A DNA stretch of 48,272 nt from Heterostelium multicystogenum (lineage: Eukaryota > Evosea > Eumycetozoa > Acytosteliales > Acytosteliaceae), in assembly GCA_003667245.1 (NCBI GenBank), contig RCNN01000278.1, positions 1-48,272 on the forward strand. Direction: 5' to 3'. Position 1 is the first letter of the stretch; every line of letters starts with the position of its first letter. A model generated the notes under the pieces. It worked only from the letters and a program-made list of their open reading frames with translations. It was not told the DNA's origin and ran no database searches. Below, piece after piece: positions 1 to 9,914 of the stretch. A program made the position numbers and the translations under genes.

Positions 1-1953
1 GAAAGCCTCGACCAGTTGCGCAACAACGTGCTGAAGTCCGGGCAGGTCGGACGGTTGTGGCCAACGACTTCAAGTCGAGCATCGTCGACATTCCGCTGCT
101 GGAGTCCTATCCGGACCCACAGGACCAGGGCAAGCTTGCTGGCCCTGGACTTACCGTAAGTTCTCCCATTGAGCTCGAAGACAAGATCCGCGAACAAGTT
201 CGAAGCGCAGAACCCCAACGTCAAGAGATCCAACATTGTCCGGTTTCGCCAAGAAGGTCGGCGACCTGATCGACGGCCTGTGATGGTGGTGATGTTCTTT
301 CGTATCGCCTTCGTCATCACCCTGGTGCTGCTGCTGTGGTTCAACCAACTGCCTGCGCAGTACCGTCGCGGTGTTGAGCACCACGCTGGTGGCGGTGATC
401 TGGCAGCTCGGGCTGATGCATGCCCTGGGTTTCGGGCTGGATCCCTACTCGATGCTCGTGCCGTTCCTGATCTTCGCCATCGGTATTTCCCACGGCGTAC
501 AGAAGATCAACGGCATCGCCCTGCAATCCAGTGATGCCGACAACGCCCTGACCGCGGCCCGGCGTACCTTCCGCCAACTGTTCCTGCCGGGCATGATCGC
601 GATCCTCGCCGATGCGGTCGGTTTTATCACCCTGCTGATCATCGATATCGGTGTGATCCGCGAGCTGGCAATCGGTGCTTCGGTGGGGTGGCGGTCATCG
701 TGTTCACCAACCTGATCCTGCTGCCGGTGGCGATCTCCTATGTCGGCATCAGCAAACGCGCCATCGCCAAGAGCAAGAAGGATGCGCACCGCGAACACCC
801 GTTCTGGCGCCTGCTGTCGAAGTTCGCCAGCCCCAAGGTCGCGCCGGTTGTCGATAGCCCTGGCGCTGATCGCCTTCGGTGGCGGCCTCTGGTACAGCCA
901 GAACCTGAAGATCGGTGACCTCGACCAGGGTGCACCGGAACTGCGTCCTGACTCGCGCTACAACAAGGACAACAACTTCATCATCAAAAACTACTCCACC
1001 AGCTCCGACGTGCTGGTGGTGATGGTCAAGACTCCGCCCGAAGGCTGCTCGCGGTATGAAGCCATGGCGCCCATCGACCAGTTGATGTGGAAGATGCAGA
1101 ACACCGAAGGCGTGCAGTCGGCCATCTCGCTGGTCACCGTGTCCAAACAGATGATCAAGGGCATGAAACGGGCAGGGCAACCTGAAATGAAACCCTGTCG
1201 CGCAACCCCGGACGTGCTGAACAACTCCATTGCCCGCGCCGATGGCCTGTACAACAACAATTGCTCCCTGGCGCCGGTGCTGGTGTTCCTCAACGACCAC
1301 AAGGCCGAAACCCTCGACCGCGCGGTGCATGCGGTGCAGGACTTCGCGAAAGAGAACAACAAGGAACGGCCTGGAATTCATCCTCGCCGCCGGTAACGCC
1401 GGGATCGAGGCGGCCACCAACGAGGTGATCAAGGAGTCCGAGCTGACCATCCTGATCCTGGTGTACCTGTGCGTGGCCACCATGTGCAATGATCACCTTC
1501 CGCTCGTGGGCGGCGACCCTGTGCATCGTGCTGCCGCTGGTGCTGACCTCGGTGCTGGGCAACGCGCTGATGGCGTTCATGGGCATCGGTGTCAAGGTCG
1601 CGACCTTGCCGGTGGTGGCGCTGGGGGTGGGTATCGGCGTGGACTACGGCATCTACATCTACAGCCGCCTGGAGAGTTTCCTGCGGGCCGGCCTGCCGTT
1701 GCAGGAAGCCTATTACCAGACGCTCAAGTCCACCGGTAAAGCCGTGCTGTTCACCGGCCTGTGCCTGGCAATCGGCGTATGCACCTGGATCTTCTCGGCC
1801 ATCAAGTTCCAGGCCGACATGGGGCTGATGCTGACCTTCATGCTGCTGTGGAACATGTTCGGCGCGTTGTGGCTGCTGCCGGCGCTGGCACGCTTCCTGA
1901 TCAAGCCCGAGAAGCTGGCGGGGCAGAAGGGCAATTCGCTGTTCGCCCACTGA
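1..1953 (+). CDS. RND/MMPL-family exporter, C-terminal ~640 residues (partial at 5' end, frameshifted)
   Basis: This is an inner-membrane exporter of the RND superfamily (MMPL type), a proton-driven pump whose substrate I cannot tell. The gene enters from the left edge. Two blocks of hydrophobic helices are readable: one around bases 280-770 (stretch containing GLDPYSMLVPFLIFAIGISHG), and a second around 1440-1910 (VVALGVGIGVDYGIYIYSRL). They flank a large periplasmic loop (about 880-1400, beginning near GDLDQGAPELRPDSRYNKD). This two-block repeat is the RND signature. The reading frame changes at least eight times (several between 135 and 370, then near 685, 850, 1165-1190, 1372 and 1488), mostly through an extra base, so no single long ORF survives. 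The protein ends cleanly at the TGA at 1951-1953, followed by a strong terminator. The family is well supported; the substrate is unknown. Confidence 0.85.
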
Positions 1954-1969
1954 TCCAACGCTGTTTGCC

Positions 1970-1999
1970 AAAACGCCGTGGCCTGTGCCACGGCGTTTT
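1970..1999 (+). terminator. Intrinsic terminator of the RND exporter gene
   Basis: A perfect 13-bp stem (AAAACGCCGTGGC / GCCACGGCGTTTT) with a 4-base loop CTGT lies 17 bases after the stop codon. The descending arm ends in a T run, so it should terminate rightward transcription. The ascending arm begins with an A run, so it may also work leftward. Confidence 0.85.
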
Positions 2000-2071
2000 G
2001 CATTGCGCGGGCTTAGGCCGATGCAACGATTTGACCTATCATGAGGTCTTTCCTCTTGATGATTGATGGTT

Positions 2072-2339
2072 ATGACTGCCGACACCGCTACCTTGCCCGA
2101 CGCTTTTGAAGACTGCCAGATGGTCGAAATCGATGGCCTGCACAGCTTCGATTCAGCCTGGATGACCAGACGTTATCGATCATCTGCATGGACGGTCGCG
2201 TCGAGAAGCGCTGGAGTTTCACCCCTGGAGCAAGTCAAGGCGGCGACCTTTGAATCAAACCCTGCAAAGCTGGACCCTTACCGGTGACTCGGGCGAACAC
2301 CGCCTGGTCTGCATGAGCGGCGTCACCGGCAACAAATAA
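2072..2339 (+). CDS. Small conserved Pseudomonas protein, DUF5629-like (frameshifted)
   Basis: A protein of about 88 residues begins with MTADTATLPDAFEDCQMVEI and ends with a segment reading SWTLTGDSGEHRLVCMSGVTGNK before the TAA at 2337-2339. The frame is lost near 2155 and again near 2225-2260 through extra bases, so only the first half is in one ORF. It has no signal peptide or membrane segment, and the pattern of short beta-strand-like stretches suggests a small compact cytosolic fold. I associate it with the Pseudomonas family DUF5629 from memory, and its function is unknown. It starts 23 bases before the following lactonase-like gene begins after its stop, so the two may be cotranscribed. 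I chose the ATG at 2072 because homology-like sequence starts there. No good ribosome-binding site is visible. Confidence 0.6.
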
Positions 2340-2361
2340 TGACGAGGATGTGAAGCGGATT

Positions 2362-3545
2362 GATGATGCGTAAATTCTGGCCCCTGCTGATGGCCGGCAG
2401 CGTAGGCGCAATGCGGTCCAGGCTGCGCCGGTGGACACCTATGAGGTTGCTGGTGGGCAGCTACAACCGCCGGCACCAGTGAAGGTATCTACCGCTTGCA
2501 GTTCGACAGCCGTACCGGGCAGTTCAACGGCCAGCCGGTGCTCGCCGCCAAGGCGGCCAACCCGTCGTGGCTGACCCTGTCCAAGGACCAGAAAGCACCT
2601 GTTTTGTGGTCAACGAAAACGGCCCGGGCCCAAAAAGACCCGGTGGGGCGCGTTCAGCAGCTACAGCATCGACCCGAAAGAACCATCAACTGACCCTTGA
2701 TCAACCAGGTGCAGAGCCTGGGCAACGAGCCGACCCATTCCAGCCTGGCCAGTGACGGACGCTACCTGTTCGTGGCCAACTATTCGGTGCTGGAAGATCC
2801 GGGCGGCAGCCTCGCGGTGCTGCCGCTAGACGCTGAAGGCAAGCTGTCGCCGCCAGTGCAGTTGAGCGGGCACCCGGCCAGCCGGGTCAACCCGAGCGCC
2901 AGGCGCCAACCACGTGCATTCGGTGGTGTCTTCGCGGACGGCAAATACGTTTGTCCAGGACCTGGGGGCGGACAAGATCTTTGCCCTACCACTACGACCC
3001 CAAGGGCCAACCATTGAACTGCCGCTGACCCCGGCCGACCCTGCGTTTGTGCAATTGCCACCGGGCAGCGGCCCGCGGCACCTGCTGTTCACCGCAGACG
3101 GCAAAGGCACGCGTGGCTGACCACCGAGAATGAGCGCGCAAGTGGCGGTGTTTCGACTACAACGATGGCAAGCTGACCCAGAAGCAACTGGTCAACTTCG
3201 CGGATGGCCAGCCGGTGTCCGACAAGGCCGGTGCTGCACTGCACACCTCAAGCGACGGCAAGTTCCTCTACGTGAGCAACCGTGGCACCGCCAACCAAGA
3301 TGCTGGTGTTTGCCATCGACCCGGCCACTGCGCAGCTCAAAGAGATCCAGCGCCGATCGGTGGAAGGTGACCAATCCCGGAGTTCGCCCTGGACCCCAGC
3401 GGCAAGTTCCTGCTGATCGCCAATCAGAAAGAGCAACGAGATTGTGGTCGTCGAGCGCGATCCCAAGACCGGTCTTTTGGGCAAAACCGTGCAGAAACTG
3501 GCGATTGATGCCCCCAGCGACCTCAAGTTCCTTGTGCGGCAATAA
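2362..3545 (+). CDS. Lactonase-family beta-propeller protein with signal peptide (frameshifted)
   Basis: An exported protein of about 390 residues of the 6-phosphogluconolactonase / muconate cycloisomerase-like family, a seven-bladed beta-propeller that opens sugar lactones. It starts MMRKFWPLLMAGSVGA, a short basic plus hydrophobic signal peptide ending near AVQAAP, so it probably acts in the periplasm. Propeller repeats are readable as recurrent S(S)DG-K/R-YLFVAN-type strands: around 2755-2785 (SDGRYLFVANYS), 3245-3290 (SSDGKFLYVSNRG) and 3400-3425 (DPSGKFLLIANQ). The GPRHLLFTADGK stretch near 3070-3105 is the conserved core. The frame breaks about ten times, mainly by single extra bases, and every fragment continues the same propeller pattern. 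A terminator follows the stop at 3543-3545. The substrate is not established. Confidence 0.8.
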
Positions 3546-3549
3546 GCCA

Positions 3550-3575
3550 CAGGCCCCGCAGTGCGGGGCCTGACT
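3550..3575 (+). terminator. Intrinsic terminator of the lactonase-like gene
   Basis: Perfect 10-bp stem CAGGCCCCGC / GCGGGGCCTG with the loop AGT (3550-3572), four bases after the TAA, followed by a modest T-rich tail (TTGTTGTTT). Confidence 0.7.
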
Positions 3576-3699
3576 TGTTGTTTAATACTATTAATAGCGG
3601 CTAGTGTTTCAATGAATTCTAAGGCTAACCCCTCGGGCGTAAGTTTGGTTCCAAGGCCAACACAGGCCACCAAGCCAACCGAACACAAGGGTTACCGAC

Positions 3700-3884
3700 A
3701 TGAACTTCAATCTTTTCTCGATCATCGCCGCTTTCCGCTGTTTCCGCCACCGTAGCGTTGCCCAGCCAGCGCCAGTGTTGAAATCAGCAGCAAAAAAAAA
3801 CCAGCACCAGCGCCTACACCCAGAAAATACCTGCAACAAAGCGCCAACTTCTATGCAGCGCTGGACCACAAAATCCAGAACTGA
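3700..3884 (+). CDS. Small exported peptide, about 60 residues (frameshifted)
   Basis: I do not recognise this gene. It begins MNFNLFSIIAAF and, allowing for one extra C near 3735, continues with a hydrophobic stretch (AVSATVALP) that makes a convincing Sec signal peptide. A second shift near 3770 leads into a lysine- and proline-rich spacer (KKKPAPAPTPRKY) and a tail ending LDHKIQN before a TGA at 3882-3884. The mature peptide would be about 40 residues, basic and proline-rich. The upstream sequence holds the terminator of the lactonase gene, so it should have its own promoter. A REP doublet follows 24 bases later. Alternative: a decayed pseudogene. The clean signal peptide argues for a real gene. 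Confidence 0.45.
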
Positions 3885-3908
3885 TCTTGAAAGCTGATGA
3901 AGATCAAA

Positions 3909-3993
3909 TGTGGGAGCGGGCTTGCTCGCGAAACGGGTCAGTCTATACATGGGCTGACTGATACACCGCCTTCGCGGCAAGCCCGCTCCCACA
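3909..3993. repeat. REP doublet (REPIN), type I arms
   Basis: Inverted arms TGTGGGAGCGGGCTTGC and GCAAGCCCGCTCCCACA enclose a less conserved centre with TCGCGAA and TTCGCGG. This is the common fluorescent-pseudomonad REPIN layout. Further members of this type lie at 23061-23144 and 38691-38780. It sits between the ends of two convergent genes. Confidence 0.9.
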
Positions 3994-4012
3994 TTTTTGT
4001 CCTGCGACAGTC

Positions 4013-4597
4013 TCAGGTTTTTGCCATCACGGCGATGAACAACGGCGATTCCAGGAAGCGTTGCAACCAGCCCTGCAATCGCGGATAGGGCGCCTGGCCA
4101 AACCACTCCCGATCCACATGGGCAAACTGCCGCACAAACGGCGCAAGTGCCACATCCGCCAGGCTCAAATGCCCGGCCAGCAAATACTCCCCCGCTCCGC
4201 CAGCAACCCCTCCAGCCTCATCAAAAACACCTCACCTTCGCCCGATAATGCTCCATCGGCTGCTCCGGATAGCGCTCGGCATACTTGTATCGATTCAATT
4301 GATGTTTGAAAGCCCTGATCATTCTCTTCAATCAGCGCCTGCGTCGCCCGATCATCCCCAAGCAACCAACCCTCAGGATCGTTCTGTGCCAGTGCCCAGC
4401 GCATGATCGCCAGGCTTTCATCGATCACCCGGCCATCCACGCTCAGCACCGGCACCGTGCCTTTGGGTGACAACGCCAGCTATCTCCGCCGGCTTGGCCT
4501 TGAGGCTGACCTCGATGATCTGCACCGCCAGCCCTGAATACCGCAGGGCCATCCGCGCCCGCATCGCATAGGGGCAACGGCGGAACGAATACAACAC
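4013..4597 (-). CDS. Glutathione S-transferase family protein (frameshifted)
   Basis: A GST-fold protein of about 195 residues. The N-terminal thioredoxin-like half is readable from VLYSFRRCPYAMRARMALR, whose CPYA motif is the glutaredoxin-like active-site region. It continues through SPKGTVPVLSVDGRVIDES, the cis-proline and glutathione-binding loop. The helical C-terminal half includes AGHLSLADVALAPFVRQFA, the usual N-capping box region, and ends ESPLFIAVMAKT. I placed the start at a GTG (4595-4597) because that frame gives the family N-terminus directly; no ATG is available. It begins 10 bases after the sbcC stop, so it is probably the last gene of the sbcD-sbcC transcript. Frame breaks occur near 4475, 4310, 4245 and 4185. 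It likely conjugates or reduces electrophiles; the substrate is unknown. Confidence 0.8.
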
Positions 4598-4606
4598 GGC
4601 CTTTGC

Positions 4607-7600
4607 TCACTTGACCTCCAGGGTGCTCAAGCCATTGCCCTGGCGCTTGACCTGAATCTGCACCGGAATCCGCTCGTGCATTTCCTGCACATGGGAAATC
4701 ACCGCCACCTTGCGGCCCTGGGCCTGCAAGCCGTCGAGGGCGTCCATCGCCAGTTGCAGCGACTCGGGTCGAGGACTGCCAAAGCCTTCGTCGATAAACA
4801 GCGACTCGATCTTCAACGTACTCGACGCCATCGACGCCAGGCCCAAGGCCAGCGCCAGCGACACCAGGAACGTCTCGCCGCCGGACAAACGAGTGCACCG
4901 AACGCAGTTTCGTCGCCCATCTCCGTGTCGAGTAGTACCAGCAGGCCGAGCATGCTGCCGCCGCGCTTGAGGCGGTAGCGGCGCACCAGTTGGGCGCAGT
5001 TGGGACGTTGGCGTGGTGCACCAGCAGGTCGAGGTTGTAGGCCTGGGCGATCTTGCGGAAGGTATCGCCGGTGGCCGAGCCGATCAGCGCATTCAGGCGT
5101 GCCCAGCGTTGCCATTCGTCGTAGGCCTTGGCGATCTCTGCTGCCAGGGCTGGTTGGCATCCTGGCGGCGCTGGTCGTCGCCTGTTGGGCGCGCAGTTCG
5201 GCGCAGTGTTTTTCGCCAATGATCAGCGCGGCATTGAGTTCGGCCAGGGCGCTGTCCAGTTGCTCGGCGTCGAGGTTGCCGTTGTGCAGCGCCTGGTGAT
5301 CCTTGAGCCGCTGTTCGCGCTCTTGCAGCAACACCTTGGCCTGCTCGATGGCTTTTTTCGCTGTGTTGCAGTTGCTGGCGTAGCTCGGCCAACTGCGGCT
5401 CATCGAAGGCCACCAGGCGCGCCAGGCCTTCGTCATCGAGTTTCCGGGTGCAACGCGCGCCAGTCGCTCAGGCGCGTAGTGAGGGCCGCGTGTTCGGTTT
5501 CCAGGGACTGTTGGCGTTCTTGCAGCGATTTGAGGTCGGCGGCCAGTTGGATCAACTGGTTTGCGGGTGTCCTGCAACTGCTGGTTGGCCTCGCTCTCAT
5601 GCTGGGCGAGCCTGCTCGACGGCCTGGTCCAGCTGCTGTTGCCAGTGCTCGGCGCTGGGGTTTTCGCCCAGCAGGCGGCGAGCTTTTCCTCCGCCCGCGT
5701 GTTGCAGGGCGCTCTTCTTCGGCGAGCTGTTTGTGCAAAGTCTCCAGCTGCTGCTGGCGGTGTTTGCTGGCGGTCCTGCTCTTTCTCAATGGCTTGCTGG
5801 CGCTGTAGCTGCTCGGCCAATTCTTCCTTTTGGTTGTCGAGCTGTTCCAGGCGCTGGCTGACCTGCTGGTCGAGCAACATGAAGGTCGCCGCCGGCTCGC
5901 TGCGCAGGCCTTCGAGGGTTCTCGGTGGGCAGCAGGCTGGCGAAGGCGTTGAGTTCTTCGTCCAGGCGTTCGCGGTCGTTGGACAGTTTCCCGTTGCTGG
6001 TCGATCAGTAACTGGCGCGCCTGTTGGCTGGCGTCCTGGGCGGCTTGCAGTTGTTGCTGCAAACGCCCGGCGTTCTGTTGCAGGTTGAGCAGGGCGCCCT
6101 GGCGTTGCTCGTCCTGGGTGAGGCTTTGGCTGAGCTGGCTCAGTTGCTGGGCGAGCCAGGCATCACGCTTGGCCGCGTCCTGGTTGAACAGCGAGGCGAC
6201 AGCGGATGGGCTTCAAGGCTTGGCAGCAAGGCCTGCAACTGGCTGGCGAGTTGCTCCTGTTGTTGCAGGAATTCCTTTTGCTGGGCGATCAGGCCGCCCA
6301 CTTCGCCACGCAGGTCAGTGAGTTTTCCTTGAGCACATCCACGGCTTGCTGCGCGTTGGCTTCTTCGCTTTCGTCGTGGCGGGTCAGGCTTTGCAGCATG
6401 GCTTCGGGCTGGTGATACGGGTGCTCGACGCTGCCGCACACCGGGCACGGCTGCTCATCCTGCAGCTGGCCGCGCAATTCCTCGACGCTGGCCACTGCGG
6501 GCCAGGCGCTGGCGCTCCAGCAGTTGCTTGGTGACGGTCAGGGTCTGTTCGGCGACGGCCAACTCGGCCTTGGCCTGCAAGCCGCTCTGGTTCAACAGTT
6601 CGCGTTGTTGCTGGGCGAGGGTCTGCTTTTGCGTCAGGGCCTGGCTCTGGCTGTCGAGTTGCTGATGGCTGTTCCACAGCCGCGCCAGGTCCTCAAACGC
6701 GCGATGTTGCTTGCGGTTGTCCTGGAGCAGGCTGCCGAGCAACTGGATCTGTTCGGCCACTGCATGGGGGTTCGGCGCCGGCTTCGTGGTACAGCAGGTC
6801 AAGGGCTTCGCGTTGCTCGGTCCATTGTTCACCGAGACGGGTGGCGCGCTCTTCCAGTTGTGGCAGTTCGGCCTGGCCTTTATTGAGGCGATTGCCGATC
6901 AGCATCAGCTGTTGCAAGCGGTCGCGGTAGGCGCTCCAGCCTCACTCAACGGCGCGAGGCGGCGCTGCGTTTCAAGCTCTGCGGCGAGCCTGTGCAGGCG
7001 CTCGGCGACAACTTTCTGCTTGTCGAGCAAGCCGGTCAACGTCGCCTGGCCTTCCACGCAGGCAGCTTCACCCAGCTGTTTCTCTTCGCTGCGTTTGGCC
7101 AGCTCGCGGGTCAAGTGGGCGAGGGTGGTTTGCTCCTCGAAGGCCTGGCGCAGCAAGGGCACAGCGTCGGCTTGCTGCTTGAGGGCCTGGGCGAGGGCGG
7201 CTTGCACGTCGGCCTGTTGCTGTTCAGTTGGGTCTGGCGGGTGTGCAGCGCGGTTTGTTGCTCAAGGTGCTGCTGATCTGCGCGGCAAGGGGCTGCAGTT
7301 GCGTGGTCAGTTCGGCCTGGCGGGCGAAGTTGGTGACGTTGCGGCGCCAGTTGTTCCAGGCGGCTGAGGTCCAGGCGCTGCGGGCCCTGGCTTGCCCAGT
7401 GTTGCTGGGCCTGTTGCAGTTGCTCGACCGCGCCTTGTTGGCGCTCCTGCCATTCCCGCAGTTCCTTCAGCCAGGTGTGCTGCAACTCGAGTTGCTTGAG
7501 TTGCACCTGCTGGGTCTTGAGCTGTTGCTGTGCGGAGGCCAGTTGTGCGTCGTCGAGTTCGGCGGGCCCTCGGGGCCAGCGGGGTGACGCCGGTGGCCTG

Positions 7601-8260
7601 GTCCTGCAGGTGTTTGTGGGCGTCCCGGGCGTCCTTTGGCCTTGTCGAAGGCGCGGCGACCGAGTTGGGGTTGTAGAGCGCAGTATCGGTGAGCTTTTCC
7701 AGCAGTTCGCTGCGCTCGTTGTCGTTGGCCTTGAGGAACGCGCTGAACTCACTTTGCGCGAGCAACCACCGCGCGGGTGAACTGCTCGAAGTTCAGGCCC
7801 AGGGCCAACTCCAGCTGGGTCTTGTATTCGGTTTTCTGGCTGGCCAGCAGTTGCTCGCTGTCCAGGTCGATCAGGCTTTGCCGGCTGGCTTGCAGCTTGC
7901 CGCTGGCCTTGTCCCGGGCGCGGTTGGCTTCCCAGCGGGCGCGGTAGCGACGGCCACTGACGCCGACCAAAATCCACTTCGGCATAACGCCGCCAGTGCC
8001 CCGGCGAATCAGGGTGCGTGGGTCACCGATGGAAATATCGGTGTCGGCATCCGGCATTTTTGCCTGGCCGGTATCGCCCAGGCGTGGCACGGCGCCAAAC
8101 AGCGCCAGGCACAGCGCATCGAGCAAGGTACTTTTACCGGCGCCGGTGGGCCCGGTAATCGCGAACAGCCCGGCGCTGGCCAGGGGCTCGGCGGTAAAGT
8201 CGATTTCAAACGCCCGGCCAGGGAGGCAAGGTTTTTCAGGCGAATCGCGAGGATCTTCAT
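4607..8260 (-). CDS. sbcC: Exonuclease subunit SbcC, Rad50-like ATPase (frameshifted)
   Basis: SbcC is the ATPase partner of SbcD. The complex cleaves DNA hairpins and protein-blocked ends, and removes palindromic cruciforms at replication forks. About 1218 codons, the usual length. The start is MKILAIRLKNLASLAG at 8260, overlapping the sbcD stop in an ATGA. The Walker A region (GPTGAGKST, in a shifted frame) lies around 8110-8160. Long glutamine-, leucine- and alanine-rich coiled coils fill roughly 5000-6300 and 6550-7700. The zinc-hook motif CPVC (EQPCPVCGSVEHPYH) is at about 6420-6455. The ABC signature SGGETFLVSLALALGLA and the Walker B segment LFIDEGFGSPRPESL follow at about 4770-4890. 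More than fifteen single-base frame changes break the gene in this sequence, but every functional motif is present. The palindrome-rich genome around it makes this nuclease biologically relevant here. Confidence 0.93.
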
Positions 8261-9500
8261 GGCTGTTCGCCCTCCTGTTGCACTTCCTGGAGCAGCACGG
8301 CGAAGTCCTTCAGGGTCTGTTCGTCCACTTCACTGCCGTAGCTTTCCTGCCAGGCGCGGCTGAACAATTCCTGGGGCGTGAGCTGGTCGAGTTCGATCAG
8401 GCGGTCTTCCTGGCTGTCTTCACGGCCTCCGCTGCCTGCGTATTCAGCGGCGATGCGCACCAGGGCGCACGGCCTTGCCTTGCAGGGCGTTTTCCACCTG
8501 CTGGCGCAGGTCGGGTTGCGGTTCGTCGAGGCGCACCCGCACTTCCAGCCACGGTTGGCGCTGGGTTTTCGGCCAGCAGGTCGATGTCGGGCAGGTCGGC
8601 CAGTTGCTTTGAGGATGTCGGCCAGGGGCGCGGCTTCCAGGCGTTGCAGGTTGACCGAGCGCGGGATCAGCCGGGATTCGACGCTGACCAGGGTTTCGCC
8701 GTCCAGTTGCACGTCGAGGATCTGGTGCTGGTAGCCGATTTCCGAGAATGACAGCGGAATCGGCGAGCCGCAGTAGCGAATCCGCTCCTCGCCATTCACC
8801 CGCTGGGGTTTGTGCAAATGGCCGAGGGCCACATAGCTGACGCTGGCATCGAACAGGCTGGCGGCAGCGCTTCGGCATTGCCGATGATCAGGCTGCGCTC
8901 GGAGTCTTCCGACACCGAGCCGCCGGCCATGTGCGCATGGCTGATGGCAACCAGGCCTGGCCCGGCTGGCGCTTGGCATTGGCGGCAGCAATCAGCCACT
9001 CGTGAACCTGGCCGATGCCCCGCAGGTAATCGTCCCCCAGTTGGGCGCCGGTCACTTCGGCCGGGCGCAGGAACGGCAATGCCAGGCACCAGCCGGCAAT
9101 TTCACCGTCGGCACCGGGCAATGGAATCAGCAGGCGTTCGACATCCAGTTGTCCGTCATCCAGCCACAGCACCCGGCCCAGGGCGTGGGTGCGCAGGCGA
9201 CGCATCAACGGCGCCGGCAGTTCGATGCGCGAGCCGGAGTCGTGGTTGCCGGCGATCATCACGATGGTCAGTGCAGGGTTTTGCTCATGGGCGCTGATGA
9301 TGAAGTCGTACAGCCGCTCCTGGGCCTTGAGTGGCGGGTTGACCGTGTCGAAAATATCGCCGGCGATCAAACAGCACGTCAGGGCGATGCAGGCCCAACT
9401 GGCCCAGCAGCCAGTCGAGGAAGCAGGCGTGTTCGAAGTCGCGTTCCTGGCCGTGCAGGTTTTGCCCAAGGTGCCAGTCGGAGGTATGAAACAGACGCAA
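8257..9500 (-). CDS. sbcD: Exonuclease subunit SbcD, Mre11-like phosphoesterase (frameshifted, TTG start)
   Basis: SbcD is the Mn-dependent nuclease of the SbcCD complex, about 413 residues. The metallophosphoesterase motifs appear in order: TSDWHLGQ (residue ~8), GDIFDTVNPP (second metal site), AGNHDSGSR near 9240, and a histidine-containing ISHAHMAGG near 8940. The C-terminal capping region ends QEVQQEGEQP. The start codon is TTG: the first codons read MRLFHTSDWHLG only if TTG (9498-9500) initiates, and a GGAG lies a proper distance upstream (plus-strand 9509-9512). The stop overlaps the sbcC ATG in ATGA, indicating translational coupling. Frame changes occur near 9390-9370, 8970, 8860, 8610 and 8470. 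A long nested palindromic repeat lies directly upstream. Confidence 0.92.
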
Positions 9501-9604
9501 GGCGATCTCCGTAAAAAAAGAGGGTGACCGCTCAAGACAAGGTGGCGGTACGCAGAACCGCCAATTCTACTTTGCAAATGAACCTATTGCGCGTACGCCC
9601 TGCT

Positions 9605-9885
9605 TTTTTGTGGTGAGGAGCTTGCTGCGGTGAAGGAGAGTGCTGTGGTGAGGGAGAGTTTGTGGTGTGGGAGCTTGGTGTGGCGAGGGAGCTTGCTCCC
9701 GCTGGGGCGCGAAGCGGCCCTTATCCGGCTGATGCGGTTTTCCAGGAAGAAGCGCATTTGCCTGTTTTGGGCTGCTTCGCAACCCAGCGGGAGCAAGCTC
9801 CCTCGCCACACCAAGTTCCCACACCACAGCAAGCTCCCACACCACAAACTCTCCCTCACCACAGCAAGCTGTCTCACACTCATTG
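9605..9885. repeat. Nested REP doublet with multiplied, mirrored arms (type II)
   Basis: The core (9679-9810) is a normal type II REPIN with arms TGTGGCGAGGGAGCTTGC and GCAAGCTCCCTCGCCACA around a variable centre. On both sides it is wrapped by further, diverged arm copies. The left flank reads outward through GTGTGGGAGCTTGG, GTGAGGGAGAGTTTGTG and GTGAAGGAGAGTGCTGTG. The right flank is the inverted complement of the same series (TTCCCACACCACA, CAAGCTCCCACACCACAAA, CTCTCCCTCACCACAGC). The right side has one additional unit of about 18 bases. The whole forms one imperfect palindrome of about 280 bp that fills the interval upstream of sbcD. No ORF or transposase is present inside. Confidence 0.9.
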
Positions 9886-9914
9886 AGGTGTCTGGCGAAG
9901 TTAAACGTCGCGCA

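Noticed and set aside
9605..9885. The repeat cluster as a CRISPR array.
   Set aside because: The units are inverted and degenerate, with no regular unique spacers and no cas genes. They are REP arms.
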